From Ardenticatena sp. (lineage in GTDB: Bacteria; Chloroflexota; Anaerolineae; Ardenticatenales; Ardenticatenaceae): 64,000 bases of DNA. The position numbers were made by a program, and so were the translations under genes. The notes beneath the pieces are model-generated. The model saw nothing but the letters and a program-made list of their open reading frames with translations, made no database searches and had not been told where the DNA came from. The stretch spans positions 51,732 to 115,731 of the forward strand of contig WFOS01000022.1 in NCBI GenBank assembly GCA_015487975.1, in the 5' to 3' direction. Shown here piece after piece: positions 38,748 to 48,283 of the stretch (the stretch's first letter is position 1; each line of letters opens with the position of its first letter).

Positions 38748-39641
38748 TCAGATTTTCAATCTCGGGTCAAGGGCGTCGCGCAAACCATCACCGATGAAAT
38801 TGAAACTCAGTGATGTCATGAAAATGAAGAAGCCGGGGAAGAAGGCTTTCCATGGCGCCGTCCACATGTCAGCCTGTACGTTTTGCAACATCTGCCCCCA
38901 GGTTGGTGTTGGCGGAGCAATCCCAAACCCCAGGAAAGACAAGGCAGCCTCAGTAATAATCACCCCACCAACTTCAAGACTTGCTGCGACGATAATAGGG
39001 GCAAAACTGTTCGGTAACAGGTGCATGAAGATGATACGCGGCGTACTCGCCCCCATTGCACGTTCGGCTTCGATGAATTCCTGCTCCTTCAATGAAAGCA
39101 CCATCCCTCGCACCAGACGAGAGGTTCCCATCCAACCAAACACCACCAACACGACAATGATGAGCCAGACGTTCCCCCCACCAAAGATGGCACTGACGAC
39201 CAGCAAAATAGGGAGCGTAGGCAACGTCAGCATGAAGTCCACAATGCGCATCAAAATCGAATCGACGATGCCGCCATAGTAGCCAGAAACAGCGCCTACG
39301 ATGGTTCCTATCGTGATCGAAAGAATCGTCACTGTAAACCCGACGAAGAGCGAGATACGCCCCGCGTAGAGCAAACGTGCCAGCATATCGCGCCCAAGCT
39401 CATCGGTACCCAACCAGTGCCCCTCTGTCAAAGGGGGCAAATTGCGCTTCGCCATCTCGATGCGGGTTGGGTCATACGGCGTAATCAAGGGGGCAAAAAT
39501 CGCCGACAAGACGAAAATCGTAATCACAATCAATCCAAAAACGGCCAGGCGGTGGCGCAGAAACTGGCGCAACACCACTCGCCACTGGCTTTCTTCTTCT
39601 AGCGAGAGAAGTTGTTCAGCATCAAGCTCTGCAACAGCCAC
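38748..39641 (-). CDS. oligopeptide ABC transporter permease (OppC-like), locus A
   Basis: HWLGTDELGRDMLARLLYAGRISL; EAERAMGASTPRIIFMHLLPN. Confidence 0.95.
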   Translation of the reverse strand: MAVAELDAEQLLSLEEESQWRVVLRQFLRHRLAVFGLIVITIFVLSAIFAPLITPYDPTRIEMAKRNLPPLTEGHWLGTDELGRDMLARLLYAGRISLFVGFTVTILSITIGTIVGAVSGYYGGIVDSILMRIVDFMLTLPTLPILLVVSAIFGGGNVWLIIVVLVVFGWMGTSRLVRGMVLSLKEQEFIEAERAMGASTPRIIFMHLLPNSFAPIIVAASLEVGGVIITEAALSFLGFGIAPPTPTWGQMLQNVQADMWTAPWKAFFPGFFIFMTSLSFNFIGDGLRDALDPRLKI

Positions 39642-39668
39642 GGTATCGCTCCTTCTTCTTCACCAATT

Positions 39669-40718
39669 TTACGAGTAGCGGATACGCGGATCGACAAATG
39701 TGTACAGAATGTCGGCCAGCAGGTTTGCAAACACCACAAGTATGGCACTAATGAACAGGTACGCCATCACAACCGGCCAATCACTTCGACTCAATGCATC
39801 GACGTAGAGGCGGCCAATTCCTTTCCAGTTGAAGACGGTTTCGGTCAATACCGCACCGCCAAAAATACCCGGAATCTGAAAGACGATGATTGTCACGATG
39901 GGGATCAATGCGTTCCGCAACGCATGCTTCAGGATCACCACCCGCTCTGACAATCCTTTGGCGCGTGCGGTACGCACATAATCGGAGCGCAACACTTCCA
40001 GCATAGACGAGCGCATGTAGCGGCTCCAACCAGCCATGTAGAGCAGGCTCAATACGAGCGAGGGCAAGATGAGGTGCACCAGTCGGTCAGTGAGACTGCC
40101 CGGTTCTGCCCCTAAGAGATAGAGCAGACTCCCTGGGCGTGGCGCACGCAAGCTAATCACGTCACCTGTGGGGAAGTAGGGAAGCCCCCATTCCTGGAAT
40201 TTGAATGCAAACAGGATAATGAGCATCAACCCAAACCAGAAAACGGGCATGGCAATTCCGAAGAAGGTAAAGGTAGTGAGAATGTAGTCGAATTTGGAGT
40301 ACTGGTGGACTGCGCTGTAAATCCCCGCAGGAATTGCGACGATCAACGAGATGATTGTCGCAGACGTCATCAACAAAATGGTGTTCGTTAGACGACTTTT
40401 CAACAAGAAAGACACATCTTGCCCTTGCGCAACAGCCCAGGATTTCCCCCAGTCCCCACGAATGGCTTTGCTGAGCCAATTGATGTAGCGCACATGAAGA
40501 GGAATCGGGTTGCCATTTTCATCACGCAAACCGAGCATCTGCTCCATGCGCTCGATATCCTGCTGGGTAACTTGCGACTTTTTATCTCCCGCACCAGCAA
40601 TCCGCAACCCGGAAAACGGCCCCCCAGGTACAGCATTCAACAACGCATAAATCGCCGCTGATGAAATAATGAGCACCAACGTCGATTGAATGATGCGACG
40701 GATGAGATATGTGGTCAT
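39669..40718 (-). CDS. oligopeptide ABC transporter permease (OppB-like), locus A
   Basis: MTTYLIRRIIQSTLVLIISSAAIYALLNAVPGG; RTARAKGLSERVVILKHALRNALIP. Confidence 0.95.
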   Translation of the reverse strand: MTTYLIRRIIQSTLVLIISSAAIYALLNAVPGGPFSGLRIAGAGDKKSQVTQQDIERMEQMLGLRDENGNPIPLHVRYINWLSKAIRGDWGKSWAVAQGQDVSFLLKSRLTNTILLMTSATIISLIVAIPAGIYSAVHQYSKFDYILTTFTFFGIAMPVFWFGLMLIILFAFKFQEWGLPYFPTGDVISLRAPRPGSLLYLLGAEPGSLTDRLVHLILPSLVLSLLYMAGWSRYMRSSMLEVLRSDYVRTARAKGLSERVVILKHALRNALIPIVTIIVFQIPGIFGGAVLTETVFNWKGIGRLYVDALSRSDWPVVMAYLFISAILVVFANLLADILYTFVDPRIRYS

Positions 40719-40882
40719 GCCAACCTCCTCATTCGTATACCACCTGCTGGCGGCACAATTCCCTTCCGATATTTGCAAGCAAGGCGCGCGTAATAGTACC
40801 CAATCTCTCTATATTTTCCAAACAAGCGTTCGTAAGCAAAAGGCATCAAACCAAACATCAAGCATACTACGCAACATCATTT

Positions 40883-40924
40883 CTCACAAGAAGGGGGGCG
40901 ACACGGGGTCGCCCCCCTTGTGAG
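40883..40924 (-). promoter_or_regulatory. intra-operon stem-loop after peptide-binding protein gene, locus A
   Basis: CTCACAAG..GGGGGGCGAC...GTCGCCCCCC..CTTGTGAG, no T-tract. Confidence 0.6.
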
Positions 40925-40939
40925 CGTCTCACCAGCGGC

Positions 40940-42889
40940 TTATTGTTGCGAGACGATGTCCCATTCTTCGACGTTGTAGAGCTCGCTGTTTTCGGTCGGG
41001 TCCATGTTGAAGCCGACCACTTCCGGACGCGTTGCCGCAACCTTCAAGCGCTGGAAGAGCGGGATGATGGGCAACTGGTCTTCGCGCGTGAAGATTTCTT
41101 GCGCTTTGGCCCAGTTGGCCGCCTGCTCTTCGCGAATCAGCGTGCTCTGTGCCGCACGGACAGCCTGGTCGTATTCGGGGTTGCAGTAGGCCGTGTTGTT
41201 CAAGCCAGCCCAGCCATTCGACTCATCGGGCACGCCGTCGCAGGTGTAGAGGTCACCTGGCGGTTCCACACCGGTCAGCCACGCGAACTCGGCCAGGTCG
41301 TACTTGCGCGAGAAGAGCGGGCCATCCGGCGGATCACCGAAGTAGACACCGGCCGGCAGGTATTCGAGTTCGATGTCGATGCCGATATCCTTCATGTTCT
41401 GCTGGAAGATTTGCGTGACTTGTTCACGCATCTTGTTGCCCGAGGTCGTGTTGAGCACGAACTTGAGCGGCGTACCATCGGGCACCTGGTACGTTTCGAC
41501 TTCCTTCGTGCGCCAGTTCACCCATTCGCAGGAGACGCCGTTGGCTTCGCGGATACCGTCGCCATCGTTGTCCACCCAGCCGGATTCTTCCAGGATCTGA
41601 GCGGCACGTTCGGGGTCGAACGGATACGTATTGACGGAATCTGCTGCATACATCGGGTGTTCTTCGGGTAGCCAGACATTCAAGACCTTGCTACGACCAA
41701 AGAGGACTTCGTCCACCATCGTCTGGCGGTCGGTGGCCAGCACCATCGCCAAGCGCACCGGTGCACAGCGGCCCAGCGCGGGGCGATCATCACCCGGATC
41801 GAGCTGGAAGTCGATGTGTTCCCACACCGTACCAGTCACGAAGTAGGGCTTCAGCAGGCCTTCCTGTTCCGCGTTGATGAGGAACGGTGCCTGGTCGACG
41901 CCCATACCATCCTGCGTCCCCACGTCACACTGACCAGCCAACAACTGCGCCAGCAGCTGGTTGGTGTCGGGGATGAACTTGTAGATGAGGCGATCCACCT
42001 TCGGCAGGCCTTCGCTGGCACGCCAGTAGTTGGGGTTCTTCACCAGCGTGATGTGGTCACCAGCCACCCATTCGGCGCCCTCAGCACGCAGCGAGAAGCC
42101 ACCAAACGAAAGCGGCGAGCGAGCGAATTTTTCATCGTTGCGAATTTCATCAGGCGTCAAACCTTCCAGTTCGTGGCGCGGCACCGGCCCCCAGGCGTTC
42201 AGCCAGTAGGTCGAGTCCACCCAACCGGGAACACCCGTCCAGACCGTGGTGTAGTCGTCGGTCGCTTCATACGACGCGGTCACGTCGTAGGTGAAGCGGC
42301 TGGGCACACCACTGTCGGGGCGGTTCCCCAATTCATACGCCATGACCGAGTCATAGGCAGTGAGCGGCGTACCATCTTCCCAGGTGATGCCTTCCTTCCA
42401 CTTGAAGGTCACGCGCATCGCCTGCATGGTGGTGGGCTCGCCGGTGTAGGTCACCACATCGCCCTGCTCGGGGTCATAGACCATCATACCTTCGGTGACT
42501 TCGACATCGATGAATTCAGCATCGCCATCTTCCAGGCTGGGGCGCTTTTCGAGCAATACCGGCTGGTAATCATACGAGAGCCCGGTATAGACGGGATCGG
42601 TCAGTGCGTGGAGCACCGCCGTTTTCACCAGTGCGTTCGTCCCACCCACCACGTCGTAGAGCAACGTGTCGGGCTCTTGCGCCATACAGACAATCAATTC
42701 TTTCGGACCGGTGTCAACCGGTTCGGGCGTCGCCGTCACAACCTTTTCGACGACCTTTTCGACTGTTTCGCCTTCCACAATTTCCGTTACGACAACGGTT
42801 TGAACCACTGTCTGGCCTTCACCGCCGCCGCACGCCGCCAATGCGAAAAGCGCAAAGACGGCAACAAACAACACAAGTACTTTCCTCAT
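40940..42889 (-). CDS. peptide ABC transporter substrate-binding lipoprotein, locus A
   Basis: lipobox LAACGGGEG; family 5 SBP features VRLAMVLATDRQTMVDEVLFG. Confidence 0.93.
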   Translation of the reverse strand: MRKVLVLFVAVFALFALAACGGGEGQTVVQTVVVTEIVEGETVEKVVEKVVTATPEPVDTGPKELIVCMAQEPDTLLYDVVGGTNALVKTAVLHALTDPVYTGLSYDYQPVLLEKRPSLEDGDAEFIDVEVTEGMMVYDPEQGDVVTYTGEPTTMQAMRVTFKWKEGITWEDGTPLTAYDSVMAYELGNRPDSGVPSRFTYDVTASYEATDDYTTVWTGVPGWVDSTYWLNAWGPVPRHELEGLTPDEIRNDEKFARSPLSFGGFSLRAEGAEWVAGDHITLVKNPNYWRASEGLPKVDRLIYKFIPDTNQLLAQLLAGQCDVGTQDGMGVDQAPFLINAEQEGLLKPYFVTGTVWEHIDFQLDPGDDRPALGRCAPVRLAMVLATDRQTMVDEVLFGRSKVLNVWLPEEHPMYAADSVNTYPFDPERAAQILEESGWVDNDGDGIREANGVSCEWVNWRTKEVETYQVPDGTPLKFVLNTTSGNKMREQVTQIFQQNMKDIGIDIELEYLPAGVYFGDPPDGPLFSRKYDLAEFAWLTGVEPPGDLYTCDGVPDESNGWAGLNNTAYCNPEYDQAVRAAQSTLIREEQAANWAKAQEIFTREDQLPIIPLFQRLKVAATRPEVVGFNMDPTENSELYNVEEWDIVSQQ

Positions 42890-42972
42890 GTTCTCCTCCT
42901 ATTCAGAGACGGTTTGAGGTTGACACATCGAACAACAGCGAACAACACTCTCAAATCGCTACGGCGTATCAC
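42886..42972 (-). CDS. putative 28-aa leader ORF upstream of and overlapping the locus A SBP gene
   Basis: GTG start after AAAGGGG: MIRRSDLRVLFAVVRCVNLKPSLNRRRT; TGA overlaps SBP ATG (ATGA); conserved with 48067..48180. Confidence 0.4.
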   Translation of the reverse strand: MIRRSDLRVLFAVVRCVNLKPSLNRRRT

Positions 42973-43080
42973 CCCCTTTCAGGTTGTGGATAGATGCTGC
43001 CTCTCCAGTACGGAGAGCAACATGACACGAGTGCCATGCAGGCACGCCGTATCCTCACCATGGACACGACCGGGAAGCCT

Positions 43081-44046
43081 TTACTTTTCTACAACAAGCC
43101 AGCGTGGATGCAAATCATCCCCCGGGCTATGCGTAATGCGTCGCACGTCGCTCCCATCGGCTTTCATCACGTAGACTTCTACATCACCATCCCGGTCAGA
43201 AATGAACGCGATGTGTGTTCCATCCGGCGACCATGCCGGGTCACTATCACCAAATGTGTTGTTTGTCAGTTGGGTGAGCGTGTTGTCATCGAGGTCGAGG
43301 ATATATAGCTCGGTATCGTCGCCATCCATGTCGCTAGAAAACAGAAGGCGGCGACCATCGGGTGACCAATCGGGGTTCGTATCGCGGGCGTCGTTTTTGG
43401 TCACATTCCGCACTGTGCCATCGGCATCACGAATGTAAATATCAGCATCACCATCACGCACCGACATGAACGCCATTTGCGAACCGTCGGGGGACCAGGT
43501 CACATACATATCCAAACCAAGGCCATCTGTCAAACGTTCAACCGTGTTGGTCTTGGTATCGAGCATCCAAATCTTCGTGTTTCCTGGGACTTCCAAGAAA
43601 CCACCCTCCATGGGTTTGCGATAAGTACGGTTCGATGAAAATGCCAAACGCACACCGTCTGGCGCCCATTCCGGCACAACGCTGAATGCATCACCAGGGC
43701 TGTTCGTCAGCCGTTCAACAGCGCTCCCATCGATACGCATCACATAGATGTCGGCAGAACCATCACGTTCGGATGTGAAGGCAATGCGTGAAAAATCGGG
43801 TGAGACACTTGGTGTCCCATCATATGCGGGATGATTCGTCAAATTCACAACCGTCCGACCTTCCAGATCAGTCATATACACTTCGGCGTTTCCATCCCGA
43901 TACGATTCGAAAACGAGGCGCCAAGTTGTGGGGTCATCCAGACGAGGCGACACGTCTGATGATCGACATCCGAGCAGCCCCCCCACAATAAGGCCGGCAC
44001 CAATCAACCACCAAAGCATCTGTATCGGCTTCATCGCACGCGCCAT
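43081..44046 (-). CDS. TolB-like/WD40-like beta-propeller lipoprotein
   Basis: lipobox LLGCRSS; repeated SPDGxxxAFxSxRDGDxDIY motifs. Confidence 0.9.
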   Translation of the reverse strand: MARAMKPIQMLWWLIGAGLIVGGLLGCRSSDVSPRLDDPTTWRLVFESYRDGNAEVYMTDLEGRTVVNLTNHPAYDGTPSVSPDFSRIAFTSERDGSADIYVMRIDGSAVERLTNSPGDAFSVVPEWAPDGVRLAFSSNRTYRKPMEGGFLEVPGNTKIWMLDTKTNTVERLTDGLGLDMYVTWSPDGSQMAFMSVRDGDADIYIRDADGTVRNVTKNDARDTNPDWSPDGRRLLFSSDMDGDDTELYILDLDDNTLTQLTNNTFGDSDPAWSPDGTHIAFISDRDGDVEVYVMKADGSDVRRITHSPGDDLHPRWLVVEK

Positions 44047-44058
44047 ACACCAGCTATG

Positions 44059-45090
44059 TTATTCGCCGCGCAGGCGCGGATCGAATGCATCACGGATCCC
44101 ATCACCCAGCATGTTGAATGCCAATGTCGTAAGTGTCAGCGCAATGCCTGGCACCATTACCTCCCATGGGGCAGTACGCAATGCCTGATACGTCTCCGAA
44201 ATCATCAAGCCCCAGGAAGGCGTCGGCGGGTTGACCCCCAGGCCGATGAATGAAAGAAACGCTTCCAAACTGATATAGCCAGGAATAGCAAGCGTTTCTG
44301 CGACGATGCAAGGGCCTAAGATATTCGGGAGCAGGTGCTTGAAGATAATGCGGCGATCGGTTGCTCCAATGGCGCGAGCCGCTTCGACAAACTCTTTCTT
44401 CTTGTAAGACAACGTCTGGCCACGAGCGATACGCGCCATTCCTAGCCAGTTGATGGCACCAATAGCAATGAAGATGAAGAACATGCCCCCCATGGCCTTG
44501 TCGATGTCGAGGAAAAATTGCCAGATACCTGCGGCATCACCTCGACGGGCCTGGGCTTTGAAGAAAACCTGCATCAAAATGACGAAAATCAGAAACGGGA
44601 AACCATACAAGAAGTCTACAATGCGCATCATGATGTTATCAACCCGTGTGCTGGAATAGCCGGAAATCAGCCCATAAACCAACCCAATCCCCAGGCTTAC
44701 CAGCGACGCCACGATGGCCACTGTCAGCGAAATGCGCGTCCCGTAGAGCACGCGGCTGAGCAAATCACGCCCCAGATAATCGGTGCCTAACAAGAACAGC
44801 TGACCATCTTCGGTACGGGTCAATGGGGGCTTATCCGTGTACAAAAAATTCGCTGTGCCATAACGGTAAGGTGCCAGCAACGGCTTTGTTTCACCGCCAG
44901 TGAAGAACGTGAACAACGCATTGTCCACGAACAATGCGATAAAGACCAAGATCAGAATGAAAATCCCACTGATGACCGCGACACGGTTTTTCAACAATTG
45001 GCGGAACGCATCGTGCAAAGGACTGCGGCCGCGCCGTTTGGCAGCCTCAACCATCCAATCCTTTTTAGCTGTCGTTGTCTGCACTGTCAT
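44059..45090 (-). CDS. oligopeptide ABC transporter permease (OppC-like), locus B
   Basis: LGTDYLGRDLLSRVLYGTRISL; EAARAIGATDRRIIFKHLLPN. Confidence 0.95.
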   Translation of the reverse strand: MTVQTTTAKKDWMVEAAKRRGRSPLHDAFRQLLKNRVAVISGIFILILVFIALFVDNALFTFFTGGETKPLLAPYRYGTANFLYTDKPPLTRTEDGQLFLLGTDYLGRDLLSRVLYGTRISLTVAIVASLVSLGIGLVYGLISGYSSTRVDNIMMRIVDFLYGFPFLIFVILMQVFFKAQARRGDAAGIWQFFLDIDKAMGGMFFIFIAIGAINWLGMARIARGQTLSYKKKEFVEAARAIGATDRRIIFKHLLPNILGPCIVAETLAIPGYISLEAFLSFIGLGVNPPTPSWGLMISETYQALRTAPWEVMVPGIALTLTTLAFNMLGDGIRDAFDPRLRGE

Positions 45091-45126
45091 TCCCTCTTTC
45101 CCTCCACCAGACCGCAACAAGGCGGC

Positions 45127-46101
45127 TCAATCGTAGCGAATACGCGGGTCAAGCCACGCATATGCGATATCAACAAACAGGTTTGCCAGAACCAGCAGGA
45201 CCGAGTAGAGCAATGCCGTTCCCATGACGACCGGATAGTCACGGTTGGTCACACTTTGCACGAAGTGGCGTCCCAGACCAGGGATACCGAAAATCTGCTC
45301 AACCACGAACGTTCCCGTCACCACACCAGCAAAAAGCGGCCCCAGAATTGTAACCACAGGGATAAGCGAGTTCTTGAGCGCATGCACGATGATCACAGTC
45401 CGCTCGGGTAAACCTTTGGCACGCGCTGTCCGAATGTAATCTTCACGGATGACCTGCAACAAACTCGCACGGGTCAGACGGGCAATCGAAGCCGATAGCG
45501 CCGTCCCCAAAGTAATCGTGGGCAAAGCAGCATGGCTCCAAAAATCACTGTTCATTGGGGGAATAAAGCCAAAATATAACTCGGTGTAATCAACCCCCCA
45601 TTGTGCAGCCGGGAACCAGCCTAACTTGACAGCAAAAATCCAAATCAAGAAGGGGCCCAACACAATATTAGGAATCGAAACACCCAAAATAGCAACAAAC
45701 GAACTCAAATAGTCAAGCCATTGATTGTGGTTGAGCGCAGCGATGATACCCGCCGGAATACCAATCAAAAGCCCCAGAGCCAACGACAAAATCCCTAACT
45801 GAAACGAAATGGGAAATGTTTGTTTCAAAATATCATTCACCGTCTGGTTCCGATATCGGAACGAGGGGCCCAAATCCCCACGCATCAAATCCATCATGTA
45901 ATCGGCAAACTGCACGTAAATCGGCGCATCGAGATTGTATTTACGCTTCAAATTCTCGCGCACACTTTCGGGCAAAGAACGGTCGCCAGCAAAGTCAAAA
46001 GGGCCACCTGGTAACGCACGTGAAAGCCCAAAGGTCGTTGCCGCAATCAAAAACAAAACCGGTATATTCCACAACAATCGCCGAATGATATATTTCGTCA
46101 T
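45127..46101 (-). CDS. oligopeptide ABC transporter permease (OppB-like), locus B
   Basis: MTKYIIRRLLWNIPVLFLIAATTFGLSRALPGGPFD; RTARAKGLPERTVIIVHALKNSLIP. Confidence 0.95.
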   Translation of the reverse strand: MTKYIIRRLLWNIPVLFLIAATTFGLSRALPGGPFDFAGDRSLPESVRENLKRKYNLDAPIYVQFADYMMDLMRGDLGPSFRYRNQTVNDILKQTFPISFQLGILSLALGLLIGIPAGIIAALNHNQWLDYLSSFVAILGVSIPNIVLGPFLIWIFAVKLGWFPAAQWGVDYTELYFGFIPPMNSDFWSHAALPTITLGTALSASIARLTRASLLQVIREDYIRTARAKGLPERTVIIVHALKNSLIPVVTILGPLFAGVVTGTFVVEQIFGIPGLGRHFVQSVTNRDYPVVMGTALLYSVLLVLANLFVDIAYAWLDPRIRYD

Positions 46102-46136
46102 CGAGCTTCAACTCCCTATTCGCAGAATCGAGCCTA

Positions 46137-46166
46137 GTGGGGTGGGGATGGCGCTCCCCACCCCAC
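46137..46166 (-). promoter_or_regulatory. intra-operon stem-loop after peptide-binding protein gene, locus B
   Basis: GTGGGGTGGGG-agcgccat-CCCCACCCCAC, no T-tract. Confidence 0.6.
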
Positions 46167-46183
46167 CAGAGGGCATGCTTAGC

Positions 46184-48070
46184 TTACTTCCCCATGGCGG
46201 CGTTGCGAGCGTCGACGTCAAGATTCCACTGCCACAGGTACATGCGGCCCGGTTCACCCCAGACGCGGTCGAGCCATGGCTTGGCCACCGCCACGCGGGT
46301 GTAGTAGTAAATCGGCGCCATCGCGGCGATTTCGTCCACGAGCAACTGCTCGGCACGCTTGTAGAGCGCCAACTGTTCTTCAGGCGATGCCGTCTGAGCG
46401 GCCTTCGTGGTTTCGGCGAATTCACGCACCAGATCGCCGACTTGCGGATCGTCGTACGAGAGCAGCGGGCGGTTCGAACCTTCTTCTGGATTGAAGACTT
46501 CGTGCACCCAGTTGTTGGCGTGCGGGTAGTCCGCGCACCAACCCAAGCGGTAAACGTTGGGCTTGTCTTCCAGCGGACTATCCTTTTCGATCGTCTTCAG
46601 GTAGACGCGCCATTCCTGAGTTTCGATGGTCACCGTAGCCTGCGGGAAGGCCTGCTGCCACATCGCCTGGATGGCCTGAGCAATCTTGGCGTGGCTTTCG
46701 CTCACGTTGTGCATGAGCAAGATGTCCAAGCCAGCGCCATCCGGATAGCCAGCTTCTTCAAGCAGCTTCTTGGCTTCTTCGACAGCCTTGGCATAGCCCC
46801 AACCACCCATCTCTTCGGGCAGCGCCCACGGCGCAACTTCGGGATCACCAGCGGGCGAACCGAAGTTGAGCGGGTTGGTGAAGGCGTTCGCCGGAATCTG
46901 ACCACCCTTCAAGACGGCATCGACAAGCGTCTTGCGGTCGATCGCCATCGAGAGCGCGCGGCGCACGTTGACATCATCCGTCGGTGCCTTCTTGGTAATG
47001 AAGCCGTAGTAGTACGTGCAGTTGATCGGGTTGTTGACCAGTTCCTTGCTGAGCACCGGATCGGTCTTCACACGATCCATCTGCTCGAGTGGCACACCAG
47101 CCGTATCAAGCTCGTTGCTTTCGTAGAGCGCAAATGACGTCGAGGCTTCTTCGATCATCACACCGTGCAGGCGTTCGATGTTCCCAGCCTGATCGGCATA
47201 TTCTTCCCAGCCATACCAGTGCGGGTTGCGCACCAGGTCAAGGCGGTCACCATGGACCCACTCGTCGATGACATAGGGGCCGTTGGTCACGATGAAGCCA
47301 GGCTCGACCCAGCGGTCACCCTTTTCTTCGATGACCCACCGCGGAACGGGGAAGGTCACCGGCATGCTGGCGATCTGCGGGAAGAAGCCAGCGCCGTAGT
47401 TCAACTCGAATTCGACCGTGAAGTCGTCCACAGCGCGAACGCCCACGGCGTCGTAGAGTTCCTGGAAGTTTTCGGCTTCCGGATCGGCCGTGTTGAGTTC
47501 TTCACAGCCCTTGATGATGTAAAGGATGTAGGAATAGTCCGAACCCGTGCGCGGGTCACAGGTGCGCTTCACACCATAGACCACATCCTGGGCCGTCACA
47601 ACACGCGGATTGCCTTCGTCGTCGGTCACGACTTCGGTTTCACCACCCGGCACATGGCGGACCCAGACAGCGTTATCGCGCATCTTGAAGGTCCAGACCG
47701 TGTTGTCTTCGTTCGCGCTCCATTCTAGCGCCAATTCGGGAATCGCTTCCGAGGTTTCAGGATCCAGATCGGTCAGACCAAGGAAAATTTCTTCGATGAG
47801 CGCGTGCGACGTCGTATCGGTCGAAAGCGCAGGATCAGCCGTTGGCGGCTCCGTACCCCAGTTGATGTTGACCGTCACCGGTTCTGGGCCGGTCGGTTCC
47901 GGGGTAGCCGTCACCACCACAACCTTTTCAACCGTTTCACCTTCCACAACCTGAGTTACAACTTTGGTCACTTCTTTGACGACTTCGGTCGTCTCTCCGG
48001 ACTGACCACCACAGGCAGCCAATACGAGCAGGCTAACCAGTGCGGCGACGAGAAGTGCTACCCTTCTCAT
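46184..48070 (-). CDS. peptide ABC transporter substrate-binding lipoprotein, locus B
   Basis: lipobox LAACGGQ; WGTEPPTADPALSTDTTS; VRRALSMAIDRKTLVDAVLKGG. Confidence 0.94.
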   Translation of the reverse strand: MRRVALLVAALVSLLVLAACGGQSGETTEVVKEVTKVVTQVVEGETVEKVVVVTATPEPTGPEPVTVNINWGTEPPTADPALSTDTTSHALIEEIFLGLTDLDPETSEAIPELALEWSANEDNTVWTFKMRDNAVWVRHVPGGETEVVTDDEGNPRVVTAQDVVYGVKRTCDPRTGSDYSYILYIIKGCEELNTADPEAENFQELYDAVGVRAVDDFTVEFELNYGAGFFPQIASMPVTFPVPRWVIEEKGDRWVEPGFIVTNGPYVIDEWVHGDRLDLVRNPHWYGWEEYADQAGNIERLHGVMIEEASTSFALYESNELDTAGVPLEQMDRVKTDPVLSKELVNNPINCTYYYGFITKKAPTDDVNVRRALSMAIDRKTLVDAVLKGGQIPANAFTNPLNFGSPAGDPEVAPWALPEEMGGWGYAKAVEEAKKLLEEAGYPDGAGLDILLMHNVSESHAKIAQAIQAMWQQAFPQATVTIETQEWRVYLKTIEKDSPLEDKPNVYRLGWCADYPHANNWVHEVFNPEEGSNRPLLSYDDPQVGDLVREFAETTKAAQTASPEEQLALYKRAEQLLVDEIAAMAPIYYYTRVAVAKPWLDRVWGEPGRMYLWQWNLDVDARNAAMGK

Positions 48071-48180
48071 ACGCTCTCCTCCTTGCTTTCTTCTCGGAGT
48101 TTCAATGACATCATGTGTACGTCCCTACGATTCGAGTACCATTCCAGGTACTCCACTCTCAAATCGCTGCGGCGTATCAC
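48067..48180 (-). CDS. putative 37-aa leader ORF upstream of and overlapping the locus B SBP gene
   Basis: GTG after AAAGGGG: MIRRSDLRVEYLEWYSNRRDVHMMSLKLREESKEESV; TGA overlaps SBP ATG. Confidence 0.4.
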   Translation of the reverse strand: MIRRSDLRVEYLEWYSNRRDVHMMSLKLREESKEESV

Positions 48181-48283
48181 CCCCTTTGCAGGAAAATTGG
48201 AACTAGCCCATATTGGGCAGCGTTCCCATTACCAAATACACGCCAACGTGCCATTCGGTTCAAAATCAGGGTGAAGAAGGTCG

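Noticed and set aside
41816-43174. 452-aa plus-strand ORF
   Set aside because: Shadow of the SBP gene and its leader region
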